A stretch of 64,000 nt of DNA from Gp1-AA133 sp963744055 (lineage in GTDB: Bacteria > Acidobacteriota > Terriglobia > Terriglobales > Acidobacteriaceae): the NCBI GenBank assembly GCA_963744055.1, contig CAVUSL010000001.1, positions 1,364,001 through 1,428,000 on the forward strand, in the 5' to 3' direction. The notes under the pieces were generated by a model. The model did no database searches. It was not told the DNA's origin and was given only the letters and a program-made list of their open reading frames with translations. Both the position numbers and the translations under genes were made by a program. Positions 55,104 through 62,933 of the stretch are shown in pieces (the first letter of the stretch is position 1; every line of letters starts with the position of its first letter).

Positions 55104-55385
55104 ATGTCGATCACAGTGCAGATTCCGACCGCATTACGCCGTCTCACAGACGGTGTCGGCAAGGTAGATTGCGCGGCGGCGAATCTAGGCGAGTTGTTTA
55201 CGGTTCTCGATCAGAAATTCCCGCAACTGAAACCGCACTTGCGCGATGAGGCCGGAGAGGTTCGGCGGTTTCTCAACGTGTACGTGAACGAAGAAGACAT
55301 CCGCTTCCTGGGCGGGCCGACCTACACGTTTCAGGATGGGGATGAGATTCTGCTCGTGCCCTCGATCGCGGGTGGGTGCCGTTGA
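55104..55385 (+). CDS. MoaD/ThiS-like sulfur carrier with Gly-Gly-Cys-Arg tail
   Basis: 93 residues, ubiquitin-like. Begins MSITVQIPTALRR and has FLNVYVNEEDIRFLGG and DGDEILLVPSIAGGCR. Sulfur carriers of this family end in Gly-Gly, whose carboxylate becomes a thiocarboxylate. Here two extra residues (Cys-Arg) follow, so maturation by a JAMM-type peptidase is predicted, as described for QbsE (ending GGCF) in thioquinolobactin synthesis. One base separates it from the threonine-synthase-like gene, so they are co-translated and under the same riboswitch. It probably hands sulfur to that enzyme. No peptidase or E1-like gene is in the window. Confidence 0.88.
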   Translation: MSITVQIPTALRRLTDGVGKVDCAAANLGELFTVLDQKFPQLKPHLRDEAGEVRRFLNVYVNEEDIRFLGGPTYTFQDGDEILLVPSIAGGCR

Positions 55386-55449
55386 GGATGGAGCGACGGG
55401 CAGCTTGTCCTGAGCGCAGTCGAAGAGTCCCCGCCCGTCGGCTGGCTGT

Positions 55450-55707
55450 TCAGCGAATGTCGGGCAACGCGAAGAAAGCTTGCTGCGGCTGCAAAAGGTG
55501 TGGCAAACACGACTTTAGAGCGCGATGCAAACGCCGATTCTGCCGCCTCATCATGACCCGATCCCGGCGCGGCACGTTGTAAAGCCCCATCGAAAACTCT
55601 ACGACCCCGCGATCGCAAGCCGACAAAATTTCCAACAACTTATCAAGCTCCTTGTGAGATGTGGGGGGAGCCGGTTTTCGCCATTTGGCGGTTGTTGCCT
55701 TGGCCAT
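55450..55707 (-). CDS. Small hypothetical protein (85 aa)
   Basis: 85 residues from ATG 55707 with a strong SD (GGGAGG). Basic protein: AKATTAKWRKPAPPTSHKEL, then DKLLEILSACDRGVVEFSMG and an Arg-rich tail. I do not recognise the family. A longer frame to 55761 lacks comparable support. Convergent with the sulfur carrier gene. Function unknown. Confidence 0.6.
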   Translation of the reverse strand: MAKATTAKWRKPAPPTSHKELDKLLEILSACDRGVVEFSMGLYNVPRRDRVMMRRQNRRLHRALKSCLPHLLQPQQAFFALPDIR

Positions 55708-55894
55708 GGAAGCCTCCCGGCGAGTAAAGCCCCTCGCCGTGCTCCTCCACAGATACTGCATGGAATGGTGAAAGGGAAACTCAAAGAACTGATGGATTGT
55801 ATAAGTCTGCCTTCTCGGCGGCAGGAGAGGAATTCTCTCGGACGCTTTTTAGTCCACCTGACGAACCTGGCGTGTCCTTCGCATCTGGCAAATT

Positions 55895-56350
55895 CTAGGC
55901 CGCCTTCTCTTCTTGCCTCACCGTGAGCACCGGGCACTGGGCCAGGCGGACCACTTTTTCCGCGACTGAGCCGAAGACCAGGCGTTCGAGGCCGGTCGAA
56001 CCGTGCGTGGAGATGACGATCAGGTCAACGCCTTCGACCTTGGCGATGAGGACGATCTCGTCGGCGGCGGAGCCGTGGCCTACCTGGGTGCGCACCTTCA
56101 CCTTTTTGCTGACCAGTTCTTCGCGCACTTTTTTCAGATGGGCTTCCGCATCGGCATGCAGATAGCGCTCGTACTCCGGAATCTTGAAAACGTAGTTGGG
56201 GTCAGAGGGAACGCTAGGCACGGCTGGGACGATGTTGACCAGCACGAGTTCAGCGCCGAAGTGTTCGGCCAGTTCGCTGGCGGTGCGCACGCAGGTGCAG
56301 GCGGGGCCGCTGAAGTCGGTGGGACACAGGATGAGTTTGACAGGGAGCAT
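55895..56350 (-). CDS. Universal stress protein (UspA family)
   Basis: 151 residues. Starts with the strand KLILCPTDFSGPACTCV and ends with the ATP-binding signature STHGSTGLERLVFGSVAEKV (G-x2-G-x9-G-type spacing), so an ATP-binding USP is predicted. Such proteins help survival under stress; targets are unknown. GGAGACTTC upstream fits an SD. Divergent from the TetR gene. Confidence 0.93.
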   Translation of the reverse strand: MLPVKLILCPTDFSGPACTCVRTASELAEHFGAELVLVNIVPAVPSVPSDPNYVFKIPEYERYLHADAEAHLKKVREELVSKKVKVRTQVGHGSAADEIVLIAKVEGVDLIVISTHGSTGLERLVFGSVAEKVVRLAQCPVLTVRQEEKAA

Positions 56351-56478
56351 GGTGAAGTCTCCGCCGGACAGATTATAAACCTGGTGTGAGCGGCTCGTTT
56401 CGTTCCAGCCCCGGATTAGCGTGCAAAGAACGGACGCGAACCAGGGGCACTGACGTGTCTATAACCAATTGTGGACGC

Positions 56479-56526
56479 TTGCCGAATCGGCGGAATTATT
56501 TTACAATCTAACTAACTGGTTAGTTA
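56479..56526 (+). promoter_or_regulatory. Sigma-70 promoter with TetR-type palindromic operator
   Basis: A promoter-like pair TTGCCG (56479-56484) and TACAAT (56502-56507) is separated by 17 bases, the optimal spacing. Immediately after the -10 box lies the perfect palindrome TAACTAAC-TG-GTTAGTTA (56509-56526), which would overlap the transcription start. It lies 22 bases before the TetR gene, so autorepression of the whole operon is predicted. Confidence 0.8.
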
Positions 56527-56547
56527 ATGAGAAAGCATAAATAGACG

Positions 56548-57225
56548 ATGGCCACTGGGCAGGCACGGGCGCGGTTGGGGTCGCGGGGTAAGCCGGAGGA
56601 AAGTCGCGCGGCGATTCTGCAGGCCGCCATCCGCGAGTTCGCGCGCGAAGGTGTGGCCGGGGCGCGCACTGATGCTATCGCCAAGGCTGCCAAGGTCAAT
56701 AAGGCGCTCCTTTATTACTACTTTCGCGACAAGGACGCGCTGTACGGTGCGGCGCTGGAGCAGGTTTTTCGCGAGCGCGATGCTGTGCTCATGCCGATCC
56801 TGCACGAGAGCACTCCGCCGGGCGAAAGGCTGCTGCGCTACGTGGGCGGCTTGTTCGATTTTCTCGCGTCGCATCCGCAGCATCGCGAGATGGTGCAGCG
56901 GCAGACTTTCCTGATGCCGCGTAGTCCGCAGGCGCTGCGCGTGATGAAGTCGTACATGCGTCCCGCATTCGAAGAACTCGTGAAAGTGTTTCGCGAAGGC
57001 ATTGCGGCCGGAGTCTTTCGTCCGGTCGATCCAATGCAATACATTCCGTCCATCATCGCCGTGGTGGTGCATTACTTCGGCGTGGCCCCGTTCATGAAGT
57101 TGATGACGGATCAGGATCCGCTCAGTCCGGAGCGTCTGGCGGCCCGACGGGCTGCCGTGCTCGATTTCATTTCCGCAGCTCTCTTCCAACCGACGGCCCT
57201 GCCGGTCGAAGGAGAATCCAAGTGA
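56548..57225 (+). CDS. TetR/AcrR-family repressor
   Basis: 225 residues. The helix-turn-helix spans about 20-66 (AAILQAAIREFAREGVAG; AKAAKVNKALLYYYFRDKDA), typical of the family. The ligand domain (about 80-220) is helical and less conserved. First gene of the four-gene efflux operon; its stop overlaps the GTG start of the next gene (GTGA at 57222). It most likely represses its own operon through the palindrome at 56509-56526 and releases it when a drug or toxic compound binds. Confidence 0.93.
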   Translation: MATGQARARLGSRGKPEESRAAILQAAIREFAREGVAGARTDAIAKAAKVNKALLYYYFRDKDALYGAALEQVFRERDAVLMPILHESTPPGERLLRYVGGLFDFLASHPQHREMVQRQTFLMPRSPQALRVMKSYMRPAFEELVKVFREGIAAGVFRPVDPMQYIPSIIAVVVHYFGVAPFMKLMTDQDPLSPERLAARRAAVLDFISAALFQPTALPVEGESK

Positions 57226-58319
57226 ATCCGCGTAACCGATTTTTCATTCTGCTGGGCATCATCTTTGTGATCGCGCTCGGCTACTACTTTTTCTCCACAC
57301 CCAGCAATAAGGACCTGGTGCTGATCGGCACCGTGGACTCGAACCAGGTCATCGTCAGCCCGCAGACGCAGGGAAGACTGCAGAAGTTGCTGGTCGATGA
57401 AGGTACGCCCGTGAAGGCCGGGCAGTTGATCGCGGTCATTGATCCCGCGGAACTGCAGGCGGAGGCGGCCGCAGCCTCGGCCAACATTTCCAGTTTGCGT
57501 TCGAAAGTTTCCGGGATGCGTTACACGGAGCAGTCAACGCAAGGCTCGACCAGCAGCGACGTCGCGAATGCCCAGGCTAAGCTGCGTTCCATGACTTCGC
57601 AACTCGCGCAAGCGCAAGCTGCGCTTGAACGCACCCAGAGCGACAGCCGGCGCATGATTGAGCTTGCCAAGCAGGGAGTGGCGTCGGACCAGGAACGCGT
57701 GCAGGCGGAAACGAATCTCACCGCCTCGAAGGCAAACGTGCAGTCCCTGAAGGATCAGGTGACCGCGGCGGAGGCTGACTTGAATGCGGCGGTAGCGCGC
57801 ACCCACCAGGCCAACGCAGCGCAGAGCACGGTCGCATCGACGCAGGCCGATTTGAAGAATGCCGAGGAGCAGAAGCGGCAAGCCGAAGTGCGGCTTGGCT
57901 ACACCAATATCTACGCCCCCGTGACTGGAACGGTTTCGGTGCGTGCGGCGAGAGAAGGCGAAGTGCTGAATGTCGGGCAGCCGATCGTGACCATCGTGGA
58001 TCTCGGCGACACTTGGGTGCGCGCCGCGATTCCGGAGACGGAAGCCGACCACATAGGCTTAGGCGATACGTTGCGAGTGCGCTTGCCGGGGGGCACGGTA
58101 ACGAGCGGCAAAGTATTTTTCAAAGCGGCCGAGGCGGATTTCGCGACGCAGCGCGACGTCAACCGGCGCAAGCGCGATATCAAGACGATCGTGTTGAAGG
58201 TGCGCCTCGACAATCCAAAGGGGGCGTACGTGCCGGGCATGACCGCCGAAGTTTTGGTGGGTCCCGATCAACTGAAAAGCACGTCGCGACAGGATGCGTC
58301 GGCGGAGCAGCGGCCATGA
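57222..58319 (+). CDS. HlyD/EmrA-type membrane fusion protein
   Basis: 365 residues from GTG 57222. An N-terminal anchor (FFILLGIIFVIALGYYFF, about 7-24), then the first half of a lipoyl domain (VIVSPQTQGRLQKLLVDEGT), a long alpha-hairpin (about 80-215) and the second half (YTNIYAPVTGTVSVRAAREG), ending in a beta-barrel. It would join an inner-membrane ABC-2 transporter to the outer membrane. Overlaps both neighbours by four bases. Confidence 0.92.
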   Translation: MNPRNRFFILLGIIFVIALGYYFFSTPSNKDLVLIGTVDSNQVIVSPQTQGRLQKLLVDEGTPVKAGQLIAVIDPAELQAEAAAASANISSLRSKVSGMRYTEQSTQGSTSSDVANAQAKLRSMTSQLAQAQAALERTQSDSRRMIELAKQGVASDQERVQAETNLTASKANVQSLKDQVTAAEADLNAAVARTHQANAAQSTVASTQADLKNAEEQKRQAEVRLGYTNIYAPVTGTVSVRAAREGEVLNVGQPIVTIVDLGDTWVRAAIPETEADHIGLGDTLRVRLPGGTVTSGKVFFKAAEADFATQRDVNRRKRDIKTIVLKVRLDNPKGAYVPGMTAEVLVGPDQLKSTSRQDASAEQRP

Positions 58320-59377
58320 GCGCACCCAATGGCAAGGGCGTGCAGACGGGTCATGGCTGCGAGGGCCCGGAAAAGACCGGCGCCAACGCGATTGACGTGG
58401 AGCACATCGTCAAGAAGTACGGCGACTTCAAGGCCGTGGATGACGTCACGTTTCACGTGGCCGACGAAGAAATCTTCGGATTGCTGGGTCCGAACGGCGC
58501 GGGAAAATCGACCCTGATCCGTATGATGACCACACTGTTGCCGATCACCGCGGGGCGGGCCGTCGTCGCTGGCCACGACGTAGCGAAGGATCCGGACGGC
58601 GCGCGACGCTGCATCGGAGTAATTCCGCAGGCGCTGACCAGCGATCTCGACCTGACGGTGGAAGAGAATCTCAATATTTACGCAAAACTTTACGACGTTC
58701 CCACCAAGCGCAGGAAAGAAGCTATCGACGAGTTGCTGCAACTGGTTGACCTGACCAAGTGGCGCGATGCACAAACCAAAACTCTTTCGGGCGGAATGCG
58801 GCGGAGGCTGGAGATCGCGCGCGGACTGGTGCATTCCCCGCGGATCTTTTTTCTGGACGAGCCGACGACTGGGCTTGATCCAGTTTCACGCGTGGCGGTC
58901 TGGGAGATGCTGACCAACATCAAAAAGAACCGGCAGCTCACGATCCTGATCACCACCCACTACATGGACGAAGCTGACCGGTTGTGTGATCGCATCGCGA
59001 TTGTCGATCACGGCAAGTTGGTGGCGCTGGATACGCCGGCAGCGCTGAAGGCGAGCGTGCCCGGATCGAATGTGATTGAAGTGCAATTCGAGCATCCGCC
59101 AGAAGATATGGAGGAGCGGTTGCGTAGTCTGCCCGATGTGACTTCAGTACAACATGAGGGAGCAGGCATGTATCGCGTGCTCACCGGCAATGGCTCGGCC
59201 ACCACCACCGCGCTGGTGGAAATGGCCGTGCACGCGAAAATTCCCGTGAAAACATTGACTGTGCAGAGCACGACCCTGGATGACGTCTTCGTCCACTACA
59301 CCGGACGCCAGCTGCGCGATGAACTGGTGAAGGCTTACGGATTCACGATGCCACAGGCCCCGGGGTTACGACCATGA
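58316..59377 (+). CDS. ABC transporter ATP-binding protein (DrrA-like)
   Basis: 353 residues. Walker A LGPNGAGKSTLIRM near 58, Q-loop IPQAL, signature LSGGMRRRLEIARG near 159, Walker B IFFLDEPTTGLDP near 178, and H-loop ITTHYMDEADR. The C-terminal ~110 residues form the extra domain typical of DrrA/daunorubicin-type proteins. It powers the permease encoded next; ATGA overlaps join both borders. The frame stays open upstream inside the HlyD gene, but the start is set by the overlap and a normal N-terminus. Confidence 0.94.
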   Translation: MSAPNGKGVQTGHGCEGPEKTGANAIDVEHIVKKYGDFKAVDDVTFHVADEEIFGLLGPNGAGKSTLIRMMTTLLPITAGRAVVAGHDVAKDPDGARRCIGVIPQALTSDLDLTVEENLNIYAKLYDVPTKRRKEAIDELLQLVDLTKWRDAQTKTLSGGMRRRLEIARGLVHSPRIFFLDEPTTGLDPVSRVAVWEMLTNIKKNRQLTILITTHYMDEADRLCDRIAIVDHGKLVALDTPAALKASVPGSNVIEVQFEHPPEDMEERLRSLPDVTSVQHEGAGMYRVLTGNGSATTTALVEMAVHAKIPVKTLTVQSTTLDDVFVHYTGRQLRDELVKAYGFTMPQAPGLRP

Positions 59378-60486
59378 ATCGAATGATGGCGATTGTCGAG
59401 CGCGAAATGCGCAAGTTTTTCCGGTCACCGACGCTGATGCTGGCTTCGATGATCTTCCCGCTGGTGCAGTTGATCGTGCTGGGCAACGCGTTCGGCGGCA
59501 AGATCAAAGACGCGCGGCTCGGAGTTGTGGATCAGGACGGCGGTACGCAGGCGCTTAAGATCCGCCAGGCGTTCGACTCCGTGCGCGCCAACATGCGGAC
59601 GTTTGTTCCCGTCTATTACGACGACGAGAAGGCGGCGCGTGAAGATGTGCGCAACGGCAAAATCCAGGGTGCAGTCATCATTCCGCCGCAGTACTCGCGG
59701 CGCGTGTATGAGAAGGATCGTCCGCAAATCGCGCTGGTGGTCGACAACAGCGACAACTTCATGAGTTCCACGCTCGAGCAGGAACTGGCCGACATCACTA
59801 ACGCTCTGAACCAGCCGACCATCGAGCCGCGCCTGTTGCAACAGACCGTGCTGCAGATCGTGGAACTCTATCCGTATATCGAGTACATGAAATACCTCCT
59901 GCCCGGCTCGATCACGCTGGCCATGTTCGTATCGGTGATGATTGGGGGCGGCATGTTGTATATCGACGACAAGGCACGTGGAATCCATGAAGGCTATCTC
60001 GTGACTCCAATCACCAAGGCCGAGATGGTGTTCGGGCTGAACCTGGCGGGAGCCATCAAGGCGGTGCTGACCGGGGTGGTCATCACGGTAATCGGCGCTC
60101 TGCTGGCGGGTGTGAACACGATTTTCAATCCGGCTACCGCACTCGGTCTACTGCTGATGATTGCGCTGACCTCGATTGCATTTAACACGATGATGTTCCT
60201 GCTAATGGTGCGAGTGGACGATCCGCTGGTGCCGCGGGCGATTTTCGGAATTCTCAATACTCTGCTGTTTTTCCCGAGTGGGTCGATCTATCCGGTGCAG
60301 GCATTTCCACCCTGGCTGCGCGTGATTGCGAAAGTCGATCCGTTCACTTACGCGGTTGCAGGCTTCAAGGGACTGCTGTTGAAGGAGGCCGGATTCATGG
60401 CAATCGTGCCCGACATGGTGTATCTGGGAATCTTCGGGACAGTGGCGCTGGCGCTGGCCACGCCTCTGTTTAAACGGACGCTTTAG
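59374..60486 (+). CDS. ABC-2-type transporter permease (YhhJ/DrrB-like)
   Basis: 370 residues. A first membrane helix (about 15-38) is followed by a large periplasmic domain (about 40-175), then five helices in the C-terminal half, e.g. ITLAMFVSVMIGGGMLYIDD and GILNTLLFFPSGSIYPVQAF. Last gene of the operon. Together with the ATPase and HlyD protein it would form a tripartite-type exporter (as in YhiI-YhiH-YhhJ), exporting drugs or other small molecules. No outer-membrane channel gene is nearby. Confidence 0.91.
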   Translation: MNRMMAIVEREMRKFFRSPTLMLASMIFPLVQLIVLGNAFGGKIKDARLGVVDQDGGTQALKIRQAFDSVRANMRTFVPVYYDDEKAAREDVRNGKIQGAVIIPPQYSRRVYEKDRPQIALVVDNSDNFMSSTLEQELADITNALNQPTIEPRLLQQTVLQIVELYPYIEYMKYLLPGSITLAMFVSVMIGGGMLYIDDKARGIHEGYLVTPITKAEMVFGLNLAGAIKAVLTGVVITVIGALLAGVNTIFNPATALGLLLMIALTSIAFNTMMFLLMVRVDDPLVPRAIFGILNTLLFFPSGSIYPVQAFPPWLRVIAKVDPFTYAVAGFKGLLLKEAGFMAIVPDMVYLGIFGTVALALATPLFKRTL

Positions 60487-60715
60487 GCTGCCATTGCTTC
60501 CGGATCGATTACTACGATCTACAGTTTTTGCGGATCGGTCGGCCAGCCTACATTTCTGGCACCCTTGCGGAGAGCCGCGTCCAGCGCGGCGTTCCCCTAG
60601 CGCCACTTGAAGTTGCGAACATCGCGCGCGCATTGCCCTTTTTATTCCCTACACCGCAAACACTACCCTTGACGTGGTAGGGCTCCGCGGCTATGTTGTG
60701 TTTAAGAACCCTCCC

Positions 60716-61690
60716 ATGCAGTCGATTCAGAAGTTTTCTCGTCGCCGGGTCCCAGTCTGTGTTCGCATCTCGCGAGTGGCGTTGATCGGATTTCTTCCCC
60801 TCGTCAGTTTTGCGCAGCAAGTTCAAACGTCAACGGATTCCATTCAAGTCTTGTCAGCGCAGGAGTCGTCTTCGAAAGCTGCGCAGCCGGATCTTCCTTC
60901 GCAGTCGGTGCCGCAACCCGGTTCTCCGGTGACGTCCTGCTCAATGTTGTCGCCCGCGCGCTGCTTTCGCGAGATGGCGAAAGATCAGCGGGGCATCATG
61001 ACCAGCCCGATGCGGCTCGAGAAGCATGATCTCAAGTGGCTGTTACCCGGGGCCGCGTTGGTGGGTACGGCGTTCGCGCTTGATCGCAGCGCCTTGCAAG
61101 ATGTCAGCACCGACTCCACGCGCGTGAAAGATTTCCAGCGGGCCTCGAATTTCACCGGGATCTACATTCCGGTCGCGGCCGCCGGGACCGCGCTGTTTGC
61201 CGGCACGATTCGTCACGACGAGCACCTGCGCGAGACCGGAGCGCTAGCTATGAGGGCCATGGCCGACACGCAATTGCTCACGTCGTTTTTGAAGTTTGCC
61301 TCCGACCGCACGCGGCCGCAGGCTAATGGACTGACGTCGCAGGCCGGATCATTCTGGGCCTCGGGACACTCATCCTCTGCTGACTCATTCCCCTCGGGGC
61401 ACACAGCCAACGCGTTCGCGGTGGCGCATGTGATTGCCGATGAATATCCGGGATGGAAGGTGAAGCTGGCAGTTTACGGGCTGGCCGCGGCCACCGGATT
61501 CGAACGGATCCAGGGACGCGAGCATTTTCCCAGCGATGTGCTGGTGGGGGGCGCGATCGGCTATCTGGTCGGGGGCTACATTTTCGACCACCACTCGAGC
61601 CGTTCGAAGACTCATGTGGCCTTCGCACCCATGGTTGGACGCGGCGGAGCGGGCATCTCGCTGCGCATTTCTCGCGGAGAAAATCAGTAA
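60716..61690 (+). CDS. Exported PAP2-family phosphatase
   Basis: 324 residues from ATG 60716; a GTG at 60674 is the alternative. Signal/anchor ISRVALIGFLPLVSFAQQ. The three phosphatase motifs are in order: KFASDRTRP near 193, SFPSGHTANAF near 225, and GREHFPSDVLVGG near 268, so it should be active on lipid phosphates such as phosphatidic acid or undecaprenyl pyrophosphate. A Ser/Gln-rich stretch after the signal suggests a flexible N-terminus. Stands alone. Confidence 0.88.
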   Translation: MQSIQKFSRRRVPVCVRISRVALIGFLPLVSFAQQVQTSTDSIQVLSAQESSSKAAQPDLPSQSVPQPGSPVTSCSMLSPARCFREMAKDQRGIMTSPMRLEKHDLKWLLPGAALVGTAFALDRSALQDVSTDSTRVKDFQRASNFTGIYIPVAAAGTALFAGTIRHDEHLRETGALAMRAMADTQLLTSFLKFASDRTRPQANGLTSQAGSFWASGHSSSADSFPSGHTANAFAVAHVIADEYPGWKVKLAVYGLAAATGFERIQGREHFPSDVLVGGAIGYLVGGYIFDHHSSRSKTHVAFAPMVGRGGAGISLRISRGENQ

Positions 61691-61750
61691 AACCATACGG
61701 GCCTGCCTGGGGCACCGGGCTTCTTCCTTCGTTTTTGTGAGTGCGCAGCT

Positions 61751-62176
61751 CTACTTCAGGGCGGCCTTTTCCGAACTATCGTCGTCGCGCTCGCGTGGCG
61801 TCATCGAGACGACGGCATACTGGCGATCCTTGTCGTCGAGGTCTTCCACGCGCAGAATCAATTTGTCTTTTTCCATGCGGAACTGCGCTTTCTCGCCAAC
61901 GGGTAGCAACACCGGGTGCTTTTCGTCCCGGGGCCGGATGCGATAGATCACTTTGTCGGATTGCAGCACGTACTCCTGGCAGAGCAGTTCGTGCGTTTTC
62001 TTGTGAGCGGAGTCGGTGCCGATGATTTCGCCAACCACGCTCTTGCCGCTGTTCTCATCGACCCCACAAGCGACCGATTCCATCTGCAGAATTTTGCCCG
62101 ACTGGCGGGGCTTGGGCTCCTTCGCAAAAGAAAAGGAAACGAGCAACACGCAGCACAACACAAGCTGAAATCTCAT
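61751..62176 (-). CDS. Small secreted hypothetical protein
   Basis: 141 residues from ATG 62176, with CGGAGGACC upstream. Signal peptide MRFQLVLCCVLLVSFSFA. The mature protein is rich in charged residues and short beta strands (GKILQMESVACGVDENSGKS; YVLQSDKVIYRIRPRDEKHP; DLDDKDRQYAVVSMT). No family recognised by me. Convergent with the PAP2 gene. Function unknown. Confidence 0.72.
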   Translation of the reverse strand: MRFQLVLCCVLLVSFSFAKEPKPRQSGKILQMESVACGVDENSGKSVVGEIIGTDSAHKKTHELLCQEYVLQSDKVIYRIRPRDEKHPVLLPVGEKAQFRMEKDKLILRVEDLDDKDRQYAVVSMTPRERDDDSSEKAALK

Positions 62177-62382
62177 GAAAGGTCCTCCGGAACCGCTGCG
62201 GGCTTGACGATCCCCGTTTTGCGGTACGAGGGCCATAGTTTCATTGATCCGGAGCCGGGTCTGAAGGTCCCATCGGTGGGTGCACCATGGTCATCAATTT
62301 TTTACTGTATTCGCGGCTCCGGCAATTGCTGCCTGCGTGGGAACTTTTGGACACCCGCCGGTTTCCGTTATGCTAGAGGCCT

Positions 62383-62829
62383 ATGACACTGATGGATGCG
62401 AAAGAGTTCGACGAGGCGGGCGCCAAGCGGAAGAAAGTGCGCATCGTAGTCATCGTGGTTGCCCTGCTGGTGGTGGGATTTCTGGTCTATCAATTCCGCT
62501 ACTGGCCTGAGGAGCGTCTGGTCGATAGATTTTTCGCGGCACTCGAGCGCAAGGACTTCGAATCTGCCTACGGCTTGTACATGGCTGACCCTGCCTGGCA
62601 GCAACATCCCCAGCAGTATCCCCTGTATCCATATAACGAGTTCTATCGCGACTGGGGTCCGGGCGGAGAATGGGGATTGGTGAAAAACTACAAGGTCTAC
62701 GCAACTGGGGAATGTCCGCACGGCGGCAGCGGCGTGATTGTGGAAGTGATTGTGAATGATCGACACGAGCACGAGCAGATCTACGTGCAGAAGAAAGAGA
62801 AGACCTTCAGCCAGTCGCCCTGCAGTTGA
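62383..62829 (+). CDS. Single-span membrane protein (148 aa)
   Basis: 148 residues with a charged N-terminus, one membrane helix (VRIVVIVVALLVVGFLVYQF, about 19-38) and a periplasmic domain with RLVDRFFAALERKDFESAYG, which resembles the first helices of an NTF2-like fold. His-rich end (NDRHEHEQIYVQKKEK). No clear family or neighbour partner; likely a small periplasmic-facing protein. Confidence 0.68.
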   Translation: MTLMDAKEFDEAGAKRKKVRIVVIVVALLVVGFLVYQFRYWPEERLVDRFFAALERKDFESAYGLYMADPAWQQHPQQYPLYPYNEFYRDWGPGGEWGLVKNYKVYATGECPHGGSGVIVEVIVNDRHEHEQIYVQKKEKTFSQSPCS

Positions 62830-62933
62830 GATGGTGGTCCGTCATTTCTGTCACGAAGCCCAGGATGTTTGATGCATCTGCGTTCGCTTCGTAATTCTCA
62901 GATAAAATTGCGGCCAGAGAGAAGGCTGCTGCG

